Source: Acephala macrosclerotiorum (Eukaryota; Ascomycota; Leotiomycetes; Helotiales; Mollisiaceae). Taken from it: a stretch of DNA of 64,000 bases. Made by a program: the position numbers and the translations under genes. The DNA lies in NCBI GenBank assembly GCA_014904845.1, contig MU119254.1:212352-276351 (forward strand), in the 5' to 3' direction. The notes beneath the pieces were generated by a model, which made no database searches, was not told the DNA's origin, and saw only the letters and a program-made list of their open reading frames with translations. Positions 45,168 through 59,584 of this stretch are shown piece after piece; position 1 is the stretch's first letter, and every line of letters begins with the position of its first letter.

Positions 45168-47608
45168 ATTTGAGGTATTTGGAGAGAAAATTGGAGAAGA
45201 TGACCTGCAAGAAATATTGATAATACAATAGACAAAGTACAAGACTATTAAAGCCTGCTGTCTATTATGAAAATGGAAAGACTGGAAGGAGATGAAGTTG
45301 ATGACGAGAAAGAAGGGAGAGATTCAAGTCATTACTTATAGACATTGGAGAGTGTAGAGATATCAACCAACACGCCTAACCGCGCTGGATGCTGCCGAAT
45401 TGGATAATCCGTAGTCCTAGAACCTGATGCTTCCACATTGAAACGATATGAGATGGAACCATCCCCGACCAAGGGAAGTGAGACTGGACCTGGGCGTCAT
45501 TACTTCGAATATCAGGATGTCAGCCTCGATGGGGTCAAACAGACCAAGGAGGCTCCTCTCAACTGCACTGGCAAAAGGATGAACTCGATGCTAGGCGGCT
45601 TGTCATCTGAAATCGTGTTGAGACCACCATCCAGACAAAGCTTGCGCGTGCGGCTGTAGACATCTTGTTCCCTGCTCGTCGAGGTAGGACGAAAACTATA
45701 CAAAATGGGGAAAGGATCCAAACGATCTCTGATCCGCAGATCAGCTACAAGCCCGTGTAATCGGATTGTTCTGCATCTGTAGATCATGGGTTACGATGGT
45801 TTCGGTGCGAAGTGAGGGGGAACCGGTAATCCGAGTCAGGAAAGCCGCTTGGGACGAAATTGAGACAGGGAGGAGAGCAATCGTTGAGCAAGCAGTGCGA
45901 GGTCGTGACCCCTGATTGGCCCCTTTCTTGACATAAGAGATCCGCGGAAGCTACCCCACGGATCGTATTGGGAAGTTTGAATGGCTCGAGTGTACTGTAG
46001 CATTTGTGTACCTGCGTAGTCCGCATCGTAAATATGGCCCAGAGCTGGGTTCAGAAATTCCGTGCAGTTGTTCTCAACTGGCGTTGATACCGCGACCTTG
46101 CTATTTGCGTCTGAATTTGTTTGCCAGCGGATGTAGTACCATGCCTGACGACAGAAGGGCGTTGAAGATACTGCTCGGTTGCTCGAGAGTATAGAACAGC
46201 CAAAGTTGCACCGAATCTCAACCTTTCCAACTTTCTACTTCCTCGCCGGTGAGCCCTGCAACCGTGTCTCTTCGCTGAGAGCTGTGTGCATCCGTAACCT
46301 TTTGCTAAAAGGTCCCCCATCTCGCCCATCTCGAGATCCGCTATCAAGGGGGTCGTTCGAGGGAAAGTGAGGGCAGCCACGACCTCGTTTGTAGATGTTC
46401 GTCTTCACGTATGCGAAGGAAGTTCGACTCGAAGGATGATGATCAGATTACACCATCTGCCATAGTATCGAGACACCGATGAAGCAATTTTTTGTAAGAA
46501 GAGCCGCGATAGTGGCTTCGTTTTGGTGAAATGGAATGTAGCTGATAGGTCAAACGAGCTGTTAGTCTCGGCCAAGGCTATCAACACCCACAATCGTGAG
46601 GCTCGTGTGAGCAACGAGAACGGTCCGAGAATCTGAGGGTTTGTGCAATCGTACAAGTGTGCTGGGCAGTGCTTGTATGAGGTTCTCCATGGCAATGATG
46701 CTTTGGAATCCGAGTACGTGTTCGTCAGATGTTTGATGAAGGTTGGGACATTGTTGTTCCGAGATGGACTTCACAACGCGCTAGCAGCGAGGGTAGCGCG
46801 TTTCTGCTGCCGATAAAGTGCCGACCACCCTCGATCCTCAACGACCTGATAACTTGCTTCCCCGAATTCATTCAAATTGTCATTACTCACTCAGTTACAG
46901 TGTACTTCTAACGTACCGTACTATCCTCTACGTCATTACTTGTGAGAACGTGTTGCAACTAGAGGCATGACTTCTAAGGAATGATTTTCACCAAGGAAAA
47001 GAGGTATGAACCCTCCATCGCACGTGTTCCCGCCTTCTGAGGTGTTGCCTTACGGAAGTGGAGAAGAATTTTTTTATTCATTTTTTTTGGAAAGGAAAAC
47101 GAGCCAACTTTCACAAAACAACTGCTGCTGATCCTCGCTTTTCAGAAGCTATTCCGTACTTGCCTGAGTGCCATATCACGTGCCAATTCGCTAGACTTTT
47201 TACCAACTCAGCATTCTTTTTCAAGATTCTGCCTCCATTTCCTTATCTATCCTCGATTACCTTGTTTGTTGATAGTAATTGGTACCTACTTATCTAGAAG
47301 TGGCTAGTAAAAGCTTTCTTGTCAGCCTTGTGAAACGCCCTCGTTTAATTTCTTCTCTGTTCTTTTCTTTTCTTTTTTCCACGCCCATTTCACTCAACAA
47401 ATTTATCGATTAATGTTTTTGGTCTAGATCTAAAGCTGAAAGTATCTAATATTTTCGATCTTTACTTGAGAGCCCAAGGACTTGTTTGCAATGATATGAT
47501 CTTTCCCCTGGCTGTTGCAGATACGTAAGCCCATACAGCGCTTATTCTGCCTCATCCGCATCCTAACGCGCTCGTTATCTGAAGAACTCGCTCGACGAGT
47601 GCAGAGAA
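45168..47608. other. Long intergenic, nothing recognised
   Basis: About 2.4 kb. Frames up to 109 codons (46051-46380 minus) without motifs. The stretch 47050-47430 is T-rich and lies upstream of the methyltransferase start. Confidence 0.4.
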
Positions 47609-48830
47609 ATGGACGCATCCTCGGCGCCCTTAGGTATCGATCCAGCCCCTGGCACGCACACTTCAGTACAGTCGCAGTATTATTATTTCTCTGGTCGAAA
47701 ATATGCAGAGTTCAACGGAGAGAAATTTATTTACCCTTGCGACGAGGTATGTCTGCTTGCATTTCGGGAGCACATTTCCGTTAATGAATCCGAGATGCAT
47801 AGCTAGAGATGGACCGTTTCGACATATTCCACAAATGTTGCCTCGTTGCAAGACATGGAGCATTACATTCGTCTCCCTTTGTGCGCGACCCTACCCAGAC
47901 GCCTCGAATTCTGGATATAGGGACAGGGACAGGAATTTGGGTAATAGACATGGCTGAGTAAAGTGTGAACATCCATATCGACGAGCGACTAGCTGACAGC
48001 TGGACTCGTAGTAAGTACATTAATGCTGAAGTTGTAGGAGTAGATGTAGCGATGATACAGCCCGCGATGATGTTTGTTCTCGATCTAGAGTTTTGACATC
48101 TTTGATTGCTAATCTATCAAAATTCTAGTCCTCTGAACAGTATCTTCACACAAATGAATTTTGAGGAAGAATGGCATGGGCTAGGTACCGGATCATGGGA
48201 TTTAATTCATCTGCGAATGCTCTGCGGCAGCGTTACTAACTGGCCAAACCTATACGAGAAAGCTTTCAGGTTAGCAGATTCAAATTAAAGAGAACACCTC
48301 CCTTGCTAACACCTGTTTTTGACATCTCAAACCAGGATCTGGCTGGCTAGAGCATGTTGAAATCGATTTCAGTGTTCATTGTGATGATGGGACACTCCCT
48401 ACAGGCTCCATCCTTGACATGTGGACTCAAAGCCTCCTCGATGCGACCAAAGATTCGAAGCCTTTGGCTTACAACGCCAACACTCGTGTGTTGTTGGAAC
48501 AGCAGGGCTTTGAAGACATCAACGAAGAAATCATCAGGGTTCCCCTCAACCCTTGGCCCAAGGACCCCTGGCAAAAGGATATTGGGAGATGGTACAATCT
48601 TACCCTGACTCAAGGCTTGGAAGCACTGACACTGGGTCCTTTATCGTTGCTACGCAATCTTAAACACGTGGAAGTTCAGGCTTGATTGCACAGGTCAAAA
48701 TACAATTATGTTCGAGGAATATTCATACCTACCAGAATATGTATGACCTCTTACCCTCTCCTTTATTTTTGCCTATTTATGGACCTGGGGCCGAAATCTA
48801 ACATTTACATAATAATCGGTGAATATACAG
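47609..48830 (+). pseudogene. LaeA-like class I methyltransferase module, acceptor loss and frameshift
   Basis: Exons 47609-47746, 47809-47957, 48012-48071, 48129-48269 and about 48322-48740. SAM-binding motif I is [18 protein letters not shown], followed by AEVVGVDVAMIQP and WDLIHLRMLCGSVTNWPNLY, the pattern of the LaeA/umta-type methyltransferases that act on secondary metabolism. Exon 5 should resume at HLKPGSGWLEHVEIDF, but the base before it is TG, not AG, so the acceptor at 48320-48321 is lost; the next AG (48334-48335) is out of frame and leads to a stop. Near 48685 one more base is missing: VEVQA runs into a stop while the adjacent frame continues LIAQVKIQLCSRNIHTYQN. Both lesions fit single-base deletions. 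The end of exon 5 splices in frame into the next module. Methyl acceptor unknown. Confidence 0.7.
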
Positions 48831-50880
48831 GCACATTTGGACAGCTCGCAGACCTAATGCTGGCACTCCCAGCATACCACTCGATGACGAGCCGGACGTG
48901 GGGTCAGAAGTTCTGTCGGCTGTATCAATAGCTTCTTCAAAATCTTCTAGTTCAGGCGATATTAGCTTGCTGGCAGCTGATGAATTGACTGGCTTGCTTC
49001 TGAAGGACCATGAATTGAGAAATCTCTACGAGGCCGCCATTAGCAACACAAAGATAGGAGCAGAGCGATTCGAGAGAAACCTTCGGCGTCTTCTCAATAA
49101 GCTTTCTGTCGACTTGAAAGGAGAGGCAAAAGAAAGTGATCAGAAGTCGGTCGTCTTTCTCGTTCGCACCCGATCCCGATATATTGCACACGACGTCCGC
49201 CAAAGAGTCGCGTTCGATAAGGAAATAATCTCGTGCGATTCATTCAAGAGAATGCACGGTGGACTCGGTGGACTAAAAAGGGTGGAAATGTATTTGAATA
49301 AATCACAACTAGACGGCTCGTCCGGTCAGTCTTCAGAGTTTTCCAACGGCAGCAAGTTCAATTTGGATTTGGCAAACTACGAAAAATACCCTGCCTTTTC
49401 GAAAGTCAGAGATTTTCTACTTGCTAGCAGAGCATTCTCTTTGTTTCGCAGCAACCTTCGCGACTTCGTTCACCCGACTTTCAAAAGCAAACTCTTTCAA
49501 GAGGTTGAACGATGGCAGGAGTGGAATCAGTCTATAGAAAGCGATATCCTACCATTGACTATGTACACAGCTCTCAGGCTCCGCACATTGATCGTTGAGC
49601 TTGCGGATGTTGCTCCACGTCAAATTCAGGCCAATTATGGAATTGATATTGGGCTGCTGGATGGCATGAAGAATCTTATCGAGAATCGTACTGGTACAAG
49701 CTGGGATTGGTGGCCATTGCAACGTCCACTAAGCATCCTTGCGCCCGATCACGCACGAATTAGCTGGATATGTGTAAGTTGCTACTTAGAACATGTCACT
49801 CGAGTCGTACTAATACCTACTACCTTATAGGCTTGCGGAGAAAGACGTTGGGAAGATGTGCCACGGCGCTTTGCAACCCAGTTGACCCGAATACACGAGG
49901 CAATGCCCTTGCCACCTACACAAGCAACTTCGGACGAGCCAAGTGAGCAGGAAACTACCAGCCCCACTATACCGACCACCGAGACCCGAGACCCTGGCAA
50001 GAGACAATCTGGATTGCGTACCCCTCCGCCTCAAATCTCTCGAGAAACTACATTGACTCCCTTGTCTCCTCCAGAGACACAGCTACCGAGCGGCTCCGCA
50101 TCACACAACACCGCCTCTACGTCTGCAAATGTGAAGAGCTCAAAACGTGTGCTTTTGGGGGTCGCAACTAGTCAAGATCTCGGCTTGGCACAAATGCACG
50201 TTCAGAACTATAGGGATGACGACTTCTTTCGAGAGCTAAAGAAGAGGTATAACGGGCTTAGAGGACTTCTACGTCGCACGATGAGTATCTGGGTATATTC
50301 TTACTGCGATTTTGCAAAGGTGAAGGCATCCACGAAAACGGTTTTCTCCAAGATAGCTACTAAACAGAGTCAAATACAGTTCGAGAAGATAGACGAGAAT
50401 GAGTTCGTCCTATTGGGCCCTGGAATTCCCGAGGCTGGAAATTTGGCGTATGAATATAATCCAAGGCCAATGGAGATCATACCTCCAGTCTCCCCGCACG
50501 AGTTCCGCCGCCGCTATTACGCTTGCCATAAACGCTGCTCGACTACATCGGGGAACATACTCTGCATTTTAGGCATCCGTCAATGTCGAAGACCATGCAA
50601 GCGCTCACAGGAAGCTCTAGGCCGGATTCCAAAGAGAATCTGGGTCTTGGAAGAAGGTGGAGATGCTCGTGAAACATTCTGGGGTCTTCATGCAAGAGAA
50701 GAAATATCATTTTTCAGGGTCGCAACCTACCATTTCTTAATTCTACTTCCTCCATTCGTCTTCTGGTTTCTATGGCTGTTTTGGTGGGGGCACTCTGGAG
50801 ATCTTCAGAACGCATCTGTTCCGTTTATGGGTGCACTCGGAGTCATCTCGCTATTTTGGTTCCCTTTGATTCAGCGATAA
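48831..50880 (+). CDS. Fungal two-TM membrane protein module, apparently fused downstream of the methyltransferase
   Basis: Exons 48831-49773 and 49831-50880 with a 57-nt intron joining ISWIC to ACGERRWEDVPRR. There is no in-frame Met at the start; instead the acceptor ATACAG at 48825-48830 connects to the GTATGA donor at 48741 and gives HIWTARRPNAGTPSIPLDDE, in frame with the methyltransferase C-terminus. The module has an N-terminal helical region (DELTGLLLKDHELRNLYEAA; IGAERFERNLRRLLNKLSVD), a central domain, a CxC with Trp, a Pro/Thr-rich linker, Cys-rich YYACHKRCSTTSG and RQCRRPCKR, and two C-terminal hydrophobic segments (ATYHFLILLPPFVFWFLWLF; VPFMGALGVISLFWF). It resembles a widespread family of fungal hypothetical membrane proteins whose function I do not know. 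Its own 1992 nt are undisrupted. It may be silent if it depends on the broken upstream exons. Confidence 0.6.
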
Positions 50881-51620
50881 TCACTCGTTCAAGCATACAA
50901 TACTGGATCGATTTAGCCTTGAAATTACCAGGACCTCTGTAATTTTTTCGCATTAGCGCAAGGGTTACTTTCTCATGCACCACCCAAATACGTACGTGAG
51001 TCTCTAGGCCCTTGCTTGCGCTTTTAAGTTCTCATCTGTGTAAATCCAAGGTATCGCAATGGAAGATTTATATTATAGTTTATAGTTTCCAAGTTTGCTC
51101 TCGAACTCGGAATGGACTTGTGCCTCTTCATGATGCAATGGTTGGAATCAGATAAAGGCAGTCTTTAACCCAGTCTTGGTCGGGCTCGGTCGAGAGTTCT
51201 CGGGGATACAAATGCCGAATCCCTATAACTTCTTTTATGGTGCAGGATTTTTATAGCATCTAGCCTGAATCACTGAATTGAGCGGTTGCAAATGGACCAG
51301 AGTGGAAGGTACTAACATTAAAGTCTGATGCGGAGGAGCCCCGAAGTCAGGCACGGTAGAGAACCCGCGTGGCGTTACTTTCTCAGCTAGCACTATGCAT
51401 GCTCGGGTTACACAGCATGTTTCTAGCAGGTATATAATGGTGACTGGATGATGACCTGCCGCCTAAATGCTGAGATTCAATAGAAGCCCCGGCCATGAAC
51501 TGCAGGTCCATTTCAACTCCGGCTTTCAGACATGTACTTGTACATCCGCCTCTATCTTGAGCTTCTTCTCAATACGATACCAGCGAAGATCAATCGATGC
51601 CACCGCTGGATTAGAGAAAT
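50881..51620. other. Intergenic, nothing recognised
   Basis: No family-like frame. 3' flank of the membrane-protein module and 5' flank of the quinoprotein-type pseudogene. Confidence 0.4.
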
Positions 51621-53160
51621 ATGTTCCTGTTTATTTCGATGCTTCCTGTCACTGGTGCGTCCTTGGAAGTCGCATTTCAGACCGATTGGTTTGGCTAGGG
51701 TGGAAATCAATTCAACAATCGATGGGCACCTGATCACAGTCTGACCTCACCTGCCAACATCAGATCTCTACTGCTCAATGCAACCAGTCATATCCAATTG
51801 GCGTCAGCGCGACACCAGTGATATCTGGGAGCGTGGTCTACTACCCAACATGGAATGGATCATTTCAGACTTTGCCCCAATCATTGGACTCATCAAAGAA
51901 CAGACTCGCCCCGTGTCTCGCACAAGTCCACAATTGGATGGCGATGTCCTCTACTTTGGGACTTTGACACATACCTTGATAGTCGCAGTAAATCGCTTCA
52001 CGGGGGAAATACTTGGCACAATCCAGCTGAACTCGCATCCATTTGCTGTTGTAACGATGTCTCCGACCTTCTATGATGGCAAGTTGTTTGTCGGGACGGC
52101 AAGCGATGAAGGAAAACCCACTCTTCTCCCTACAATATCTGTTGCTCGTTCGTGGGGAACATGGTTTCGATGAAGTTCGATACACGGAGCGGGATATTCA
52201 AAGTTCTTTGGAACGTCTCTATGATACCTGAAAGTCAAGCAGCTTGGGCCAGTCTGGAGCTCCATTGTGGGGGAGTCGGCCCGCCATTGACCTAAGTCGA
52301 CGCTAGGGTTTCCTTGCGACTGGAAACTCCTACTCGGTCCCAGCAGCAACTATTGAATGCCAGAAACAAAACTTCACTTCATGTCTTCCCTCGAACATTT
52401 GGCAAGAGTCGGTGCTAGCAATCGGCATCGACCGCGGAACAGTCAATTGGATTCACCAACCTCCCCCTCTTGATGCATACTCAGCAGGATGTGGGTATGC
52501 TGGGATTGTACCCCAAACTCAAACTCTATGCCCAGAAGTTCCGGGATTGGATGCTGATTTCGGAATGGCGCCTTCGTTTGTTACAGGCTCCAGTTCAACT
52601 CCACAAGGGAAAGATACCATCGTTGTTAGGCGGAAGAATGGGAAGGTCTATGCGATGTCGGCTCAATCAGGCAAAATCTTCTGGACAACAGCCACGAGTC
52701 CAAGTGGTATTGGTGGAGGTTTGAGTTGGGGTATTGCGGCTGACGATAACAGAGTGTACTTCACTGCAATCAATTCTGGGGAGGTCCCGTGGAGACTAGT
52801 ACCATCGAACGAATCAACAAATCGATCAGCGTATGGCGTCACTTCTTTGAAAACGGGATCTATTCTTTGGGAGACAGCTGTTCCCTCAAATGGAGTTGCT
52901 TATAAACCGCCTACTATTGTTTGTGACTGGTTCTTGCTGCGCGGACTGGCACGGACCTAAATGGGACCACTGGCTATGACGAGACTGCAGGAGGTCTTGT
53001 AGGCCTCGAGAAAGAGACGGGGATTGTCTTGGTAGACTTCGGGTTGGACACGAACTTTCATGGTGCCATGAGGACTGCATGTGCTGAGAATCTAATATGG
53101 AAGGGCAGGAATGGCGCACTGTGTGATGAGACAGGTGTTCAAAATCGAGTGCTGGATTGA
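51621..53160 (+). pseudogene. Quinoprotein-type (PQQ beta-propeller, polyvinyl-alcohol dehydrogenase-like) protein, multiply broken
   Basis: A signal-peptide start MFLFISMLPVTGAS at 51621 leads to DWFG, a TAG at 51696-51698 where Trp is expected, then GGNQFNNRWAPDHSLTSPAN. The frame then slips to QCNQSYPIGVSATPVISGSV, again to VSRTSPQLDGDVLYFGTLTH and TIQLNSHPFAVVTMSPTFYD, and again to CCSFVGNMVSMKFDTRSG. A second TAG at 52304-52306 sits before GFLATGNSYSVP. The long frame 52412-52960 holds YAMSAQSGKIFWTTATSP and GIGGGLSWGIAADDNRVYFT, typical propeller blades; a last slip gives TGTDLNGTTGYDETAGGLVG. At least four frame slips and two stops. Intact relatives are secreted eight-bladed propeller proteins of about 500-550 aa, presumed oxidoreductases. 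Confidence 0.75.
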
Positions 53161-54022
53161 CAGCTCTTTTACCTCAAATATGACTCTCATTGGAGACCTT
53201 GATCAAAGCTTCCTTGCCACTGACTTCCTCGAAGACGGCAGATGCTGGGTGATAACCGGGAAATGAAAGAAGGCTAAGGCATATTTCTATGAAATCAAAA
53301 GTAATTCATGCTACGACATCACGAAATGATTATTCATAGAGCAGCGGTCTGTTCAGCTTTCAAATCTTCCCTTGCTGCAAGCTGACTTGTCTTACTTGTG
53401 AACGCATGTCTAGCACAGAGCCACGTTTTCCCCAATTCTGTGCAGGTAAGGGAAAAGGGAAAACGGAGAAAGTTTACGCTTATATTCCACTGCTTGGCCG
53501 AGCGGTGCTGATGGCTTGCTCTCTGTAGGCGCACGGCGACTTTCACTCGCCGTTTTTCTACTCACCGCCCTCCAACATCGCCCCGATCGCATATTTAGTA
53601 AGCTAGGTCGGGCTAACGGAAAGTCTAAGCTGCCTTGCGTCTTTCGCGCATAACTGAACGGCTCCCTTTCTCCGCCGCACACAGAGTCCCGACTCGGCAA
53701 TTGGGTAGTGAGCATCCATTCCTCCGTAATTTACCTACAAAGGCAACCGATTACTTGAAATTCCTTTGCTCAGAGAACAAAAATGCGGATCTCAACTGTG
53801 CGCCTTGTAGGCATTGCGACTGGTGAAAATGTGGTCTGCGGTGCTGCGCTCAAAACCAGTTTGCGTTTTGCAAATTGGATACTTCTATACACTACCGAAG
53901 ATAATCTGTTATATAGTCCGTCTCTATAGGACTTATCTTACAATTGGTCAAAACAATCTACATTTGGAACTCTCAGTCGTAATTTCAGAGAGTACCGGGA
54001 GTTCTCCTGTTGAGTTGGGAGT
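53161..54022. other. Intergenic, nothing recognised
   Basis: No feature recognised. The right part is the 5' flank of the zinc-finger pseudogene. Confidence 0.4.
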
Positions 54023-55445
54023 ATGAAACGAACTTTGTCCGGATCACCCGCTCAGAAAGCCGCCGACGCGCCAAATGTTGCCTCTCATGAGATGAGTTTA
54101 TTGCCATCCGAACTTTAGGCTCACCCAATCCCCCCGGAAGCTCGAAAACACATCGAATATCTTGGCCGATTTCCTCCCAGCCAGATATGCAAATGGGTAG
54201 AAATCTGGCAAGGATCTAAAAGTTGGTACAGGTCAGTCTAAACTACGAGACACATCTAATCTTTATCAGCTCAAGAGAATGGCGGAATAGATACTGGGAA
54301 CTGCTGTCTTTGCCAAAAGTGCAGCGATCTGTTGGAAGACGAGTCAGACATCTGGGCTCTTGATATTACTGAAGAGTTTCCGGTCAAGTCTGAACAACCG
54401 CGTATCAGTTCACCTATTGCTCCAGGACTCGAGCCTGCGCGAAGCCAATTTGAAGTTGCAGAATTTCCACATCTATCCCTTTCAAAATGCATGACTTCGG
54501 CTCCCATAGCCCGCAATTCACTCCGCAAACATACACTCGAAATATACGCATGTTCCTTCTTCAACAAGACATTTAGTAGGAAGGGAGATTGGAAGAGGCA
54601 CGAAGAGAGTCTTACGAGCCGCAAAAGCAATGGTGTTGTCTGGAGTCAGGTTGTAATCGCAAGTTTCCGGCCGGGAATAAATTTCGACAGCATCATAAGG
54701 ACGACCATGGATGTGAAAATTGCAAACACGATACAGATGCAGCTGTCTGGTCAATCACCCAAACTATATTCGCGTGGGGATATGGTTTCTGCATTGCCCT
54801 CTTAATGACGTGGGACGAATGAGCCAACCACATCGGCCGCCATTTCGATACTGGGAGAAAAAAGTCAGATTGGGATTTTTCAAAGGTGATTCAAGGCTTG
54901 CTTCGTCAACTAAAGGTATTTGACGCCTGGCAGTCTTTGTTACGTTGCATCCACGGACCCTCAGAAAACAACCGGCCCGGTTCGAATGGTCGGTGGAGTC
55001 TTCTCGCGAACTATTAAAGAGTTTACAATGTGCGAACCTTGAACAAAGCGCAATAAATATTGCGCGATCGGCATACAACCTTCTGTTACACTCCAAATCC
55101 GGAGCTGAATTGGTAACCCTAACACCTTATAACGGTCTTAACCCATTTCTTGCACCTGCAATAGCCCAAGACTTCCCGGTTGACCTATTTGAACCGGGAA
55201 ATTCCCTACCGACATTTTCAAATACATTGATTAACGGTAATGAAGCATTTCAACCAGGCGAGCCTTTGGTTACCCTTGCACCGGTGGCGGCGGATGGCAC
55301 GGGGCCGTATGATACCCCCTTAACAGACTGCCACATTGTCGACGAGTATTTTCAGAATCCGAAGGATTATACTACTCCTTGCGCAGAGACTTTTGAACCT
55401 ACGGTGTGGACCTTGTGGCCATACGGAACGCCCCCCATGGATTAA
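54023..55445 (+). pseudogene. Fungal C2H2 zinc-finger protein, broken by stops and frameshifts
   Basis: Start MKRTLSGSPAQKAADAPN at 54023; a TAG at 54116-54118 interrupts the frame before PPEARKHIEYLGRFPPSQIC, KWVEIWQGSKSW. After a probable intron (donor 54232 region, acceptor about 54270) an acidic segment follows (DESDIWALDITEEFPVK). The first finger, YACSFFNKTFSRKGDWKRHE, has Phe where the second Cys should be. The frame slips at about 54607 into a second, intact-looking finger (CCLESGCNRKFPAGNKFRQH) and AWGYGFC; a TGA at 54820-54822 (in place of a likely Arg codon) interrupts before ANHIGRHFDTGRKKSDWDFS and KVIQGLLRQLKVFDAWQSLL. Another slip leads to FEWSVESSRELLKSLQCANL and the C-terminal frame ending at 55445. 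The family is a common but functionally uncharacterised group of fungal C2H2 factors. Confidence 0.7.
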
Positions 55446-57868
55446 GTTCCCAATGAATCGACCCTAGACAGGAGGAAATGGATTGCTGGGCATGTTAGGT
55501 GACTAGTCATTCATTCTCGATTAGTAGGCTAGATAAAAATTTCTTGATGATTCGAATGGGAATGTCAGCTATTGCCCCCTTTTTTTCCTTCTCGTTGCCT
55601 GCCGTCTCGATCTACGGCATCCCCGCGAATTAAATGATCAGTTAGGCAGTAATGAAACAACTTCAATCCTCCAAGGGTGTTCAATATATGTGGTCATCGT
55701 CAGAAATTAGAACAGAAAAAAGGGAGGTGGGGGCGTAGCTCAGAGATTAACACTAAGGCAAAGTCGACAAATTCATCTTCGGGCTAAGGGAAAGCTCCGC
55801 AGGTTTTCGTTGACGTCAACTTATTCTATGTTCATATCCAATCCAACCAAAATACTTTCCCAAAGAGAATGCTCGACAGCAACCTATAAAAACGAAAGTG
55901 ATAATCTAACTTTTTCAATTTTCAAGAAATGTATCTTGGACTTGATTTCCCAGGCAATCAATCAAATAAACACTGCCACAGAAATTAGATATAGAACAGA
56001 ATAAACTAGTCTAGTGGAAATTTTCTATATGGTTGACCTAGGTATGATGCGCGTGAGTGTTATTGCAAAGCTTGTATTAACGGTATTCATGGATTGAAGA
56101 ATTCCATTTATATTCTCAAGCGTGGACCTCTAGGAATGAGAATTGTCTTTTGGGAAGCACTCTCCTTTCCAACTTCCAGGAAAATAAAACGAGTACGGAT
56201 TTTCATGCCCCGAAAATGAATCTTCTCGAGCAAGGCAAGGTGAAGTAGAAAAAGAGACGAATCAGGCAAGCTCGTAGCGAATACGTCTCGGAAAAGAAAG
56301 ATAAATAAAATTGACCTTGGAGGTATATAAGAGGAAGTAAGGAAGTAGTGTTTTGTAGATTCAAAACGAACGGACGTCTCTTATTAGGGATGTGCGTCAA
56401 GGCTGAAGATAAGTCTTCTACTTGAAATAAGTAATATCAAAAAAGTTGACTTTGCATCAGCTGCAAGTTGTGAGAGTTGATGCCGATGAACCTGCTCGAC
56501 CCGCTGCTAGCTTCTTGAATTATTCTAAGATTTGAAAGGGATTGACGGCAACAGTGGGATGATAACAAAAATTCAAAATATCAAGCACAAGGACTCGACC
56601 TGTGCGAAAGCAATTATAGACTCATGCTACAGTGATACTCCTGGAAACGGAACGGCAAAGTGACATTGGAAGATGCAATGATCTACGGAGAGCTTCAACG
56701 CTCTAAGATATTTATGCCTTTTCAGCGACAAAGAACCATATTGACTCTTCGCTATCCCAAAGCGTGGGAGGAATTGCACATGTACCCCCACCTCAAAATC
56801 TCGATCTCTTGAGTCTTTACCAAGTGTAGCGAGCAAACAAATTCCTCAGCCCCCTACTGAATACCCAGGAAAAGACCCGAGAAATTGCTGGAGTGAATGC
56901 TATAACAATTTTCAAACAAAAGAATACGAGGAGAAAATAGGTAATTGAGTAAGCATCCTTCATTCCATCTCCTGAGAATGAGTATATAAACTTTTGCATC
57001 CAGGAATTGAGATCTAGTGAACGGAGGCCAGTCGAAGATACGCAAGATCTAGATCGTCTAGACGTGCTCCATGTAACTGCTAGCTCAAACCACGAGTTTT
57101 CCGTTGAGCAAAAAGCATGGACGAACAGCCAAATTACTATTTTGAGAAGAGCCTCGGTTCCTGGTTTTACTCCACCCTTACTTTCAAACGAGGAAAAGCT
57201 TCGAAGTGTTGACAATAGCTGAGAAAATGATAACGAGATTCCAGCTCTCGGGAGCAATAACTCGAGGTTCATATATTGAGTCGGTTTCCGGTCCAAATAA
57301 CACATGGTGATAGAAGAATAAAGATGCAGGACTAGCACCCGAAGGTATTGGCAACGCCAGTTCGACACGAGTTTGAGATTGAAACACCAGTGGCAATATG
57401 GCCTCCCTTCTAACATGCTGTTCCATGCCGTGAGAACGTTTCCTTTTAGACGTGATCCGGCTGGAGGGTTTCAAGGTGGCGCATCACGTGCATGTGTACT
57501 CCTCACCTCAGCTTCCCTTCTAAGTTCCTCATTTTCCTAGTCTAGATCCCTGTGAAAAGGTGTGAATACCGAACACCAAGACGAGGTAGAATAGGACGCA
57601 AGATGAATAGAGAGCAATGCGATATAATCAAGCAGCAAATTCACTTTCAAATTTCTGGAATCCGGGAATGGGCTGGAGTGACTAGAAAGAGCAGAATGGA
57701 GAGTAGAAAACATCGTAATATTCACGAAGCGAAGCACCGACTAGAAGCAGCCCTTAGGTATCCGAGAACCGAGTCCAAATCCGTCTGCCCTATCCATACA
57801 CTGTATCATCTCAATCCACAGCGGGCGCTATGCCGGGAAGAGCTTATGCAAATGCCGACGTCCAGCGT
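55446..57868. other. AT-richer intergenic with one unassigned long frame
   Basis: About 2.4 kb. A minus frame of 199 codons (57416-56817) contains a hydrophobic stretch (YSITYFLLVFFCLKIVIAFT) but no motif and no start context I trust. Otherwise short frames. No transposon ends or RNA genes recognised. Confidence 0.35.

Positions 57869-59584
<1,716 letters not shown>

Noticed and set aside
55724..55800. tRNA-like start (GGGGGCGTAGCTCAG)
   Set aside because: The box A-like segment is not followed by a B box of the GGTTCGANTCC type or by a cloverleaf-compatible 3' half.
56817..57416. 199-codon minus frame as a membrane protein
   Set aside because: Only one convincing hydrophobic stretch, no family resemblance and AT-richer composition; kept as a note in the intergenic entry.
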